From Glandiceps talaboti (Eukaryota > Hemichordata > Enteropneusta > Spengelidae), in assembly GCF_964340395.1 (NCBI RefSeq), contig NC_135550.1:25346676-25410675 (forward strand): 64,000 bases of DNA, in the 5' to 3' direction. The position numbers and the translations under genes are program-made. The notes beneath the pieces are model-generated. The model did not search any database, was not told the origin of the DNA, and saw nothing but the letters and a program-made list of their open reading frames with translations. The stretch's first letter is position 1. The number at the start of each line of letters is the position of its first letter. Of the stretch, positions 1-18,600 are shown piece by piece.

Positions 1-23
1 TACTTTAAAAATGTCATTCTTAC

Positions 24-8614
<8,591 letters not shown>

Positions 8615-9780
8615 TTCCAACGTTGCTGACTTCGATATTAGACACAGTCACTTACTACGAGGTATTCCGATCGTCTACTTTACAGACTGGCAGATACCGG
8701 TCTCGACTGTTGACTGCAGGATGGTGCAACGTGTGCGAAATACTTCGGGAGTTCAGAGGTCATTCGGTTGTCGACTGTTTCTGTGCTCTTGCACAGCGCC
8801 CTCATTATCTTGATGTGTGCATGGTTGGAGTACACACAAAAACGAACTAGTAGTTTCTTCTGACGACATAGAATCGAATAGCATTTGACAAGTACATGTA
8901 CTAAGACAAATGAGAACAAAAATATGTTTTTTTTTGCTCATGTCTATGGTGCTAGATATGTAGATACATGGTAGATAGATATCATGAATAAAATACTACA
9001 TAAATGCTTTTGCCAATTTTCCACAAATTTGGACTCAATTTATATACCTAACATCAACCTAGTACCTATCTTCCCTTTTAGTTTCCAATTTGACATCATA
9101 ATACCTTACTAAATCTTGTTCACATGCACTGAACTTTTTTTAATTTCAATTTTTGGCAAAGTTTTGTACAGACACACAAGCACACACTTTAACACTCCAT
9201 CTTGCATTTCAGTTGAGCTAATAATGATCACAGACTACATTTGTACACATTTTGTATATGTAATGTAGGGGGCAAGGGGCATCTGTTATATGTGTAACAC
9301 TACATCAACAGGCTAGTGGTTTATGCCTATGTATGAGAAAGAGATCATTTGCCAACATAAAACGAGCACATCAATGTAGATGTATCATACACAGGCAAAA
9401 ATATGCATCTGCTCCAGAGCACACAACTTAGAACTATTCTTTGGTCACTGGTCCCTTGCGTTACATGTAATATCCATCTGAAGTGCATCAGCTTTGCTAA
9501 AACCTACTTCAAGTTGCCACCTTTTAGACACCCCCTCCCCAAGAGGTTTAGTGAATAATTAACAGCACATCACAACAAATGAATCTTTCAATCTAACAGA
9601 ATACTAGTTCTGTACAAACTTCTACATTTTACATTCATTCTTCAGTTAGATGACACATCATTTCCAACCAGATCATGCTAACACTGTCACATCGTGTGAT
9701 AGTTGCAGAGATTATGTGATCCATGGAAGATTTCATGAAAAGAGTAATGTGAAATTAAGAAACACTTCTACTGTACTTTT
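8615..9780. other. Intergenic: EPRS1 promoter side and RPS29 downstream flank
   Basis: About 1.2 kb between the EPRS1 start codon and the RPS29 polyadenylation signal. The first ~250 bp should hold the EPRS1 5' UTR and promoter. I see no TATA box and no further gene; open frames here are short and unrelated to known proteins. Confidence 0.6.
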
Positions 9781-9793
9781 TAGTAATATTTTT

Positions 9794-9799
9794 TTTATT
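9794..9799 (-). terminator. RPS29 polyadenylation signal
   Basis: AATAAA on the minus strand about 235 nt beyond the RPS29 stop codon. Confidence 0.6.
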
Positions 9800-10031
9800 A
9801 CACAGAAAACAGACTACAGGTCAAGACACGAGAGTCTTTTCATCATAACACATTATCATTAGTTATGCGAAATCTTTAACATCACAATGAAGTCTGTACA
9901 AGGCCAGGTCACCAAACTTGAATTTCACATCTTCTAGCGTACTGTATGTCCTTGTAACCAGGAGATGGAGATTCCGGCTGTGCCATCTACATCCATCGTG
10001 AAGTCTGTCTTCTGTGCACCAATTTGACCAA

Positions 10032-12321
10032 TTAGTCAAGCTGAAAGTGTACAAACATCAACATGATTAGCTGTCAATAGTCAGACAAATTGCAAAATCG
10101 GTAAGTTATTAACAATTCCACAAAGTTCAGATATGTGATTACATATTACAACATACTACCTTGACAGCTACATAATTACTCTAGTTTCTGACTCTGTGGT
10201 TGTGATATACATCAACATGTGCTGTAGAGTAAACTTAATTTGCGCAGTATGAATGGTGTGCAGAGCAGGACTTTAGAATGCGATTGTTGACACGAATGGA
10301 GAACAGTGGACCAACTGTACAACATAATACATCATCTATATTCAAGCTTAGTTAAAAGGATTGAAGTTAGAATTCATGTACATCAGCAAAATTAGATACT
10401 TACCTTCTTGAAACCAATATCTTCAGCATATTGTCTGAAACACTGCCTGCATATGTTAAGGCCATATTTTCTTATAAGACCATGTCTGTTTCCACACACA
10501 CGACTGAAAGATAAAATGTGAACTGGATTAAAACAATGCAAATGATTCAATGTTACAACCTTCAATATTATAGCACAATTTGATCATAACAAAATTATAA
10601 ATAAATATTGAGTTGGAACACGAGTACACTCGCTGCACATAAGCCAGGCAAGTCAGCCCATGTACAACACAAACATAGATCAAAGTATGGATACAATCCT
10701 CATGTTCTCATGCTAGTACGATTGCAATTTAAGGCTGCCTGAAGTACAGTATTCATTACTTTCAAACTGTAATGCATATCATTTGCTAAGTTCATGACTT
10801 TAATTTCCTTTTGCACCTAAATTTTAGAGTAGCTGACCAAAGCTTTTGCCAGATATCCACCATGGCTTTGTCATATCATTTGCATTTTTCGTAATTTGGC
10901 AAGATATACCCACACTTTAAAATTTGACTTGGTTCAGCAGTTTGCTCAACTGTCAAGTTGCTAGCTAACTCTATACTACTACAAGTCCTGCTTGCAGACA
11001 GAGTAAGTCAGGCCTTGACTCTGATAATGTGTTTAGGGACTGAGTCCCATATTTCTCTTTACCAGAGAAAGTAATGTTGCTTAATGAGAATGAAGCCATT
11101 GACCTCCATTCTTAATTTTGGACATATTTGCACCCTTGACCTTGCAATGCTATTTAATGATCAGCTGTAACAGTATGACAATATGAGCAGTGTTATTACA
11201 TCAAATATAGCTGCAATAATTGTAGCACTGCAATAATGGCAGCATCTGATGTGATTTTGAGGGCTTTTTTGTCTGTTTTTGTGCCCTTTTTTTCGTTCTG
11301 ATGTTTAACCAGAATCAAACGCTACAATTCCTGTAACGCAAATGCAAATACACGAGACCACATTGAAAACGTGAGCGGGATGTCGGCACACTGCCCGTTT
11401 CAATATGCTGCATGCGTTGTTACATTTGCCGATTTTGACAGAATTAGGGTACCTCTGAACACTTCTTGGGTCTTGAAGGCTCCGTAATTACTGTTGGTGT
11501 TAGTCCAATTTTTTGCCAGGTAAGGCGTAATTTAGCAGAAAAATCCTAATCGGTTCCGTCTATTTGTGTTTGCGTTACAGGAATTGTAGCGTTTGAATCG
11601 GGTTAAACGTTGGAACGAAAAAAGTCACAAAAACAGACAAAAAAGCCCTCAAAACCACATCAATTATTGCAATTATTACATCAATTATTGCAGCTACATC
11701 AAATATAAATATTTGATAATACATACAATGTATTCACCATCATGCTAGAGTTTGGGATAACAACAAGCTTATACTTCTTTGCATAAATCATATTTATATA
11801 GTTTTCTATCTTGTGTCCAATCATTTGTATGTTCGATCACAGAGGACATGCAATCATATCCATGGTACTTCAAATTCAATGCACCTCCCTAGGCCTAGCT
11901 TGGTCAAGACACGACACTACACTACACTACACTACACTACGTCACAGTTCACTCCAGCCATGGCACGGAATACATTCTACAAAGTTTTACAGGATGAATA
12001 CTATTGCCTTGAAACAACTTTAGTGATCGTATAGCTCAGAAGCGACGCCGATTCCAATTTTCATTATTTTGGCAACCCATGATCCGTACACAGCACTGGT
12101 TGTCGTCCGCCATGTTGAATGTGTAATAATTGCATACTTCAGAGACGGCGATTTTGATGACCAGTTTTACACCTAATAAAACCGATAAAACTAACCAAAC
12201 ACTTTTTCCAAGAAATCTTTATTTCTTAAGGAAGCCTATTTGTCACTCTTTTGACCTACCAATATCTGGAACCTTGTCCATACTTCCTTGGATGAGAGTG
12301 CCATAACGTTTGGAAACCCAT
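10032..12321 (-). CDS. RPS29: 40S ribosomal protein S29 (uS14)
   Basis: Small-subunit ribosomal protein with a zinc ribbon, acting in the cytoplasmic 40S head. Coding exons on the minus strand: 12321-12260, 10503-10404 and 10040-10032. They give 56 residues, the usual family length, starting [19 protein letters not shown] and ending DIGFKKLD. The four zinc ligands are Cys21, Cys24, Cys39 and Cys42. The first intron (10504-12259) is unusually long for such a small gene and holds a 489-bp inverted-repeat transposon. The last exon codes for only Leu-Asp-stop. A 5'TOP tract precedes the start. Identification is firm because the zinc-ribbon block is nearly identical to remembered human RPS29. Confidence 0.97.
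11208..11696. mobile_element. Short inverted-repeat DNA transposon (MITE), family 1, copy 1
   Basis: Terminal inverted repeats read TAGCTGCAATAAT at the left and ATTATTGCAGCTA at the right. The arms continue imperfectly inward for over 100 bp, with blocks such as GGCTTTTTTGTCTGTTTTTG against its complement. It is flanked by an exact 9-bp target duplication, CATCAAATA, at 11199-11207 and 11697-11705. There is no transposase, so it is non-autonomous. A 9-bp duplication fits the MuDR/Rehavkus group. It sits in RPS29 intron 1. Confidence 0.9.
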
Positions 12322-12340
12322 GTTGGCGGCTGGCTGTGTC

Positions 12341-12353
12341 GAGAAAGGAAGAG
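12341..12353 (-). promoter_or_regulatory. 5'TOP tract of RPS29
   Basis: Minus strand reads CTCTTCCTTTCTC, ending 19 nt before the start codon. A cap-adjacent pyrimidine tract is the mark of growth-controlled ribosomal protein mRNAs. It implies a transcription start near 12353 and a ~30-nt 5' UTR. Confidence 0.75.
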
Positions 12354-13159
12354 CATGGTTTACCCTTGTCCAACATCAATTAGTCTTACCCACAATGCAA
12401 TTTGGAAATACGCTAGTTAGCACGATGCAAAATTAACAATGGATGAAAACAAATGTAGTTTTATCTAATTGAGACGCCGAAATAACGTTTAATTTTGAAC
12501 CCAAACGCCGCAAATCCGTTTTTATTTGCGGAATAGTGCTCGAATTGTTCGGGAGGTAGTTTAATGCATTATGGGAATTCAATGAATACCTTGTACCTCA
12601 AGTTTTTCTATTAGTCTGAGGGCGCTCTCTTGCATGCTATCAGCGGAATCTCAGTTAGCGCACACTGTCTGTGCTGTGGTTAGTGTGATGATAGTGACAT
12701 ATCCTGCACGTTTGCAGTAATTACATGTATATGGCTATGTATCACCATTTTAAACAGTATTTATGGATTAGAAAACTTGAAAAGAAAAGACAGTTGACAA
12801 AAAATACAGTATATCAAAATAGTTGTATTGTCCCAAGTTATTATAAGGTAAAATTACAAAGATATAATATTACAACATAATACGTGACATGTATTAAAAC
12901 AGCATACATTGAAACATATTAAAAGTACCATCACTCACTGAAAGAATAAGATCAAGGTCTGGCGTCACTGTTTAAGGTGGCGGTAAAGGCTAGGGCTAGC
13001 TGAAAATTGCAACTTGAAAAGGAATAATAAAAACAACAATTAGACTAAAGTGTAAGTTCCTGTGTGCTCTTTATACTCTGAAACTATATCTGCGATCCGA
13101 GCGATGTTTTTCAAGGTAAGGGAACCGGCAGAATTTACGGCGGGTGGGGGTGCTGAGGA

Positions 13160-13531
13160 GAAAATAAAAATAATATTAATAATAAGAATGTTTGATTTTA
13201 TATAGTGCTTTCCCACTCTGTGCTCAAAGAGCTTTACAATTATTACCCCTGGCACGGGCAGCGGCACAACGGCTCTTCACTTCCTCAACTCCTTGGGAGC
13301 ACACAATCCATTGCAGCCTCTATACGCGCATATGATTGGAGCATTCACATTGCAACCTCTATCCTACCAGGTCCCAATTATACAGCTGGGTTGACTAAGG
13401 CACAATCATGATTCAAATCTTACCCAGGGACTTTAGCCATTCAGAAACAAACGGCAGCGACGGGCCTCAAACCGGTAACTTGCAGATTGAAAGCCGACGA
13501 CCCTAACCACTCGCCCACCATGACTCCACAA
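13160..13531 (-). mobile_element. tRNA-derived SINE
   Basis: Read on the minus strand, the head has a pol III A box (TGGGCGAGTGGTTAGGG) and a B-box-like GGTTTGAGGCCC about 45 nt later. The body ends in AAAGCTCTTTGAGCACAGAG, then GGGAAAGCACTATATAAAA and an ATT-rich tail. That tail is shared by SINE and LINE 3' ends in several animals. I could not define target duplications. Confidence 0.8.
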
Positions 13532-13616
13532 AATGGGGGGGGGGGGCACGATCGGGAGGCCATGAAATTTTGATGGTCTGAAAGGGGGGCATGATATTCT
13601 CTCTGTCTCTAAGTCC

Positions 13617-13617
<1 letters not shown>

Positions 13618-13653
<36 letters not shown>
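13618..13653. repeat. (CT)n microsatellite
   Basis: Pure CT dinucleotide run of about 36 bp. Confidence 0.95.
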
Positions 13654-13656
<3 letters not shown>

Positions 13657-14537
13657 ATCTAAGGATACAAATTCACACTGAAACTGCCATTCGAACTATA
13701 TGTGCAGTCACAGATTATATTTTGTCCTTTATACTTGATGAAATTTGGAAATTAAGAAAACATTTTGTTGCCGACAAAATCGCGTTGACTATACTCAGAC
13801 ATTTGAAGTAAAGTGCATGGTCTGAGGTATGCGAATACAATGACAATGTAAATGAGTGGACGTGATTGTACCACCATTTTCTACATACATCGAGATTGAA
13901 AAAGCCTTTTCTTTGCTTACAGTATCGAGGACAGTTTATGTCAAGTACAAGTTCAGTCCTAACATTAACTATAGTGCACGTGGGATGGCAAAATGCAGAT
14001 GTTATATAAAAAAACCAAGGAGTTTGAACGATTTATAAAATATGTGCAGACTCAACTTCATTCCGATCCGCACAATATACTTTCCATTTTCCAATCATGT
14101 ATTTCGTGATAGCATGTTCACATCATTTCGATTTGTATCTGGTTCACCCCAGAATAATTTATTCTTCAAGTAACATGTTCAATTGGTGCAACATACGACT
14201 CGTTTATAAGCAAAAGGTTCCAAATACTTTAATCCACTTCATAAACCATTGTAAATGTACAGTACAGACACTTATCATTTTGTGGAGTTAGATCGAATTA
14301 ATAGAGCTGCATGTCATACATTATTAGATAACTCCGAGAACCACAAAGGTATTCATTTACTAATTAATAAAGAAGAAAAATACGACAGAGACTATACTAC
14401 TGGTAGAACACGAACTATGGTTGTCTGTGTGACACAACAATCAGAAAAAACCCCAAGATGACAAAATAAACTTTTCCAATTCGAATACTATTATGGATAT
14501 CATCAAACGTTTTACACAGGTAAAAGCTTCTACGTCA

Positions 14538-15491
14538 TTACGCCAATCCAGTCATTTTCTCACTAACTTCCCATAATTTTTTAGCGACCCCGTCATCCTG
14601 AGCAGCGGGAGTAAATGGCTTCTCGTGGCAATCTCCAAAGTACTTTCCAGACACGTTTTCCAACTCGGGTGTCACTGTTAGATAAAGGGTTGTTTGTGCC
14701 CCCTCCATTGGGTTCTTTAAAATCAGCCATATTAATGGCCGAAAGACGATCTTAACCAAAGTGGAAACATTTATGTGTCGTGCCAAGTTTGTCCAAACTA
14801 TACCAGGGTGCAGGCAATTAACTGTAACTCCACTGTCATCGAGTTTCCGCGCTAACTCCCTTGCGAACATCACGTTGGCAAGTTTGCTGTTGTTATAACC
14901 AGCTGCTTTGTCATAATTAACTTCTGTCATATTCAAGTTTTCAAAATCAATAACCCCTTTCTTGTGTAACTTTGAAGAAACTACCACGATCCGACTTGGG
15001 GAAGATTTCTTTAGCAATTCTAACAGTAGATTTGTCAAGAGAAAATGTCCCAAATGATTAACTCCCAGCTGCATTTCATATCCATCTTCTGTTGTCATAT
15101 ACGGGCACTGAAATAATCCGGCGTTATTGATCAAAACATCCAAGCGTTTCTCTTCAGCGATAATCTCTTTGGAAAAGCCACGGATTGATTCAAAAGAAGA
15201 GAGGTCTAAATGTTTGACGATCAAATCCCCATTGGAAGTCTTTCGACGGATGTCAGTGGCAGCATCCCTTCCCGACTGTACGTTCCTGCATGCCATGATG
15301 ACTCTCGCTTCTCGTTTGGCTAACTCCATGGCGGTGGCTTTCCCGATACCACAGTTTGCACCAGTGATGATCACGGTTTTGCCCGTCATCTTTGCCATGC
15401 TACGACATACGCCGCCGGCAAAATAACGTCGTGCAAGCAGGACACCAATGCTGCCAACAGCAGCAAATCCCACAGCAATCCATGAAGCCAT
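14538..15491 (-). CDS. RDH14: Retinol dehydrogenase 14-like short-chain dehydrogenase
   Basis: NADP-dependent SDR, expected to interconvert retinol/retinal or related substrates at a membrane. A single uninterrupted 317-residue frame starts at the ATG at 15491 (MASWIAVGF). The N-terminal ~20 residues are hydrophobic, a likely membrane anchor. SDR marks: cofactor motif TGANCGIG (43-50), NNAG (122-125), catalytic Ser near 172-173, and Tyr199/Lys203 in YNNSK. The blocks INNAGLFQCPYM, GVNHLGHFLLTNLLL and SGKYFGDC match remembered human RDH14 better than RDH11-13. Lack of introns is unusual, since human RDH14 has two exons. There is no adjacent poly-A or direct repeat to prove retroposition. It is divergent with ECH1, with 161 bp between start codons. 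Confidence 0.93.
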   Translation of the reverse strand: MASWIAVGFAAVGSIGVLLARRYFAGGVCRSMAKMTGKTVIITGANCGIGKATAMELAKREARVIMACRNVQSGRDAATDIRRKTSNGDLIVKHLDLSSFESIRGFSKEIIAEEKRLDVLINNAGLFQCPYMTTEDGYEMQLGVNHLGHFLLTNLLLELLKKSSPSRIVVVSSKLHKKGVIDFENLNMTEVNYDKAAGYNNSKLANVMFARELARKLDDSGVTVNCLHPGIVWTNLARHINVSTLVKIVFRPLIWLILKNPMEGAQTTLYLTVTPELENVSGKYFGDCHEKPFTPAAQDDGVAKKLWEVSEKMTGLA

Positions 15492-15652
15492 TTTTAACGC
15501 TGTCTGCAAGTCATGTGACGGATCAGGTGATCACACAGTTCGTCTACCGCTGCACGAACCTACAGCTGCCGGTCCAACGACTGAGTACACTGTTGTGATC
15601 AAGAGTAGCTGACCACAGAGTTTTCTGTCTGAACACGTAGTACAAAGTCCAA
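15492..15652. promoter_or_regulatory. Shared RDH14/ECH1 divergent promoter
   Basis: Only 161 bp separate the two start codons, so the 5' UTRs and promoter must share this space. It contains GTCATGTGAC at about 15510-15519, a palindromic E-box-like site. No TATA box is evident. Confidence 0.65.
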
Positions 15653-18600
15653 ATGGCCGCTTTGACATCACTTTTGAATGCTTGTAGAACAGCGAGGCCC
15701 AGAGGTATGGATTTTACCATTTAATAGTCATACGAGTCCCATGGACACGGACGAGTTCGAGTCAGTTTCGTAAATAATTTTAGGTCACACACTTTTACTA
15801 TTTGTATGATGTAGGTAGGAAGGGAAATATTCGTCGTCACTTACTAGAACGAACAAATTAAAATAGTATGGTATATAATTAGGGTATCATTCAAAGTAGG
15901 TAGCCATATCCACATGTGAGCCAATATTCTATGCAAGGAGTTAGTTTATTAGCACTAATGCCATGGCTAGGTTACTGGTTAGGTATTTACGAATATTCAA
16001 AAATAACATCGTCACGGATGTTAACGCGAAAAACGGTATTGTTTTTTTTAGCTCACAAGTGACTGTGTAGGAAGCTGATAATGTGTAGTTATTCTTGCTT
16101 GATACGGTGCAAAAGACCTTTTGGTTATCGCGCACAGCTCATGTCAGTGTGGAGTAGCTGCAATAATGGTGTAGCGTCTTGTTGCGGTTTTTTCGTCTGT
16201 TTTGGTGACTTTTTAAGTTTTAGTGTTTAACCCGCACCTAACACTAAAACTTAAAAAGTCGCCAAAACAGACGAAAAAACCCACAAAACCGCAACAAGAC
16301 GCTACAATTATTGCAGCTAAGTGTGGAGTTGATGTATGGATTGAGTGTTTACAGTTTTATGGTTTGACATGTAGTTGGAAGATTCTATGTAATTTGTAAA
16401 GTAGTCACCATACATACATAATTATTATCCTTTATTTGTATTCCCAGTTTTCCACCTGGCACAAATCTCCTGCCAAGCCAGAAAGATGTCTTCAACAACG
16501 TACAACTTTGAGACATTAGCTGTCTCCAGTCCTAAAGAACATGTCTACCAGGTTGAATTGAACAGACCAAGTAAACTCAATGCAATGAACAGAGCATTTT
16601 GGAGGTAACAAATGTGGTCTTTTTCGCATATTCAGTTCAATTATTAGTATATTACCCTTTGACTGAATATACCAGATATGGTAAATAAGATCGTGTCCTC
16701 TCCTGATGAAACAACATAAAGTTAGGGGGTCTCTAGAGATTAGCAAGCAACATCAATATGTAAATATGTAATACAGAGAAATAATTCAAGCAAAAATGAA
16801 ATGGAAATACATGGACATGTGGCCCATTTATTATGAATACTGTCTACACCTACTAAATTTTACTCACTCTCCACATGAGATGAAAATGAACTACCACCAG
16901 AATAGTTTACTGTGCATTGGAGTCAGACATTGTTTATCAGTTGTCACAGTAGAACACTTTAAAATGTATGAGGTAAGATGCAATGCATTCAGACAAAAAT
17001 GGAAAATATACTTTTTGTTCCCAATTTTTAGGGAGATGGTAGAATGTTTCAACACCATAGCTGATGATTCTGATTGCAGAGTGGTTGTCTTAACAGGAGC
17101 TGGGAGAGCTTTCACCGCAGGTTAGATATAAGGGTTGATGATCTGATAGAGCCTGATTTACAGTAGGTTAGATATACCAATAGTGGAATTTACAAAGTAA
17201 CTTACTATTTTGGAGTTTTGTGTAACAATCACACTTTATATTTGTTTGAAATGTATTACAGTTCTACAAATCTGTTCAGTTCATCAAAAATCAAGTTGAG
17301 AAACAGATGTAAACTGTCAGTCTTGCCTAGCAACTGACAAGGTTAGAAACAGACTCAATCTCCCTAGCAACTGACAATATGTCAGTCTTCCCTAGCAACT
17401 GACAACACACCATTCATGAACGTTAGAAACAGACTCAATCTCCCTAGCAACTGACACGAATATCAAGGTTAGAAACTTCCCTAACAGCTGACAAAATGTC
17501 AGTCTTCCCTAGCAACTGAGATGGTTTTCCTGATATCAGAATATTTATTTGTTAATACAGGTCTTGATGTCATGGACCATGTTGAAATATTTAGTTCTGA
17601 AGGAGATGGTGCCAGAATTGCATTCAAAATGAAAAATTTCATCAAGGGCTACCAGGAAACATTTAATGTTATTGAAAAGGTAAGTTGTGTACCAATATTT
17701 TGCTAAAGTCAAGGGGCATATAACCTAGTCTTGCTGCTAGACGTTCGGGCTTTCTTTCGATGCTATAACTATAAGCGAACAAAGTTCGCATGTGAGGGCC
17801 TGCCCGAACAGTCTAGCGAATGTCATTTTCAGACCGGACATTCCATTGAGATTACATTGAGTGGTGGGTTGGGCCATCTATGCATATATATACTTTAATA
17901 TATTCAATAACCTATGACCTCGGGGAATCTCTGCATGCAAGTGTTGACAAACACATTTACGTCATTACTATGGCTTATCGGTTTATGGTAATTGTGAGTT
18001 TGATGAGTGTGTAGACGTTGTCATTCACACATTTCAGTTAACGCATTGGTGGTTATTTATACAAGCCCCTCCTTAAGATGAATATGCATGAAAATTTAGC
18101 TATTGTCCTCTGTTTGTGCTTGTCGTTAATACGGTTCTCTGATTGGCAGTTATTTATATCCTGATGACATTCGCTAGACCTCGGATGTTCCATCCTCGAT
18201 AGCTTTGTTCGGCTGTGTGTCGTATTTTATCGGAAGAACATCCGAGGGCTAGCTGATAGACTACATATAACCCAGAAACTTGGCTATCTGACTGGACATA
18301 ATGGCTTGACAGTAGTTCTGGCAAACAACATTGTCAAGCCAAATAGCTAAGTGTCTAGGCTAAAGGGAATACAGATTTACATTTGGTTTTGTCTTGCTTC
18401 AATAACAATGTGTCCAACAAAATCTGTCTTGCACCTATATTATGCAAAATGTTATAGCAGTAAATTGTTTTTACAGCATGACTTTTTGGAAGATTCTTCA
18501 ATGATGCAATAAAGTAGAATGGGGGGGGGGGGGGAGCACAATTCTAAGTATAACAAGTGTTCTTTCATTTGGTGTTCATTGACATATCTGACACAATATT

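Larger units (their letters stand above)
12354..14157. other. Intergenic: RPS29 promoter, SINE, simple repeats
   Basis: Between RPS29 and the RDH14 3' end. It holds the RPS29 promoter near 12354-12700, a SINE (13160-13531), a G-run plus a short repeat shared with 54160-54250 (13535-13605) and a CT tract (13618-13653). No gene is supported from 13660 to 14150. Confidence 0.6.

Noticed and set aside
13440-13531. Possible tRNA gene with A and B boxes
   Set aside because: It is the head of a SINE: the sequence continues into a SINE body and does not fold as a complete tRNA with an anticodon arm.
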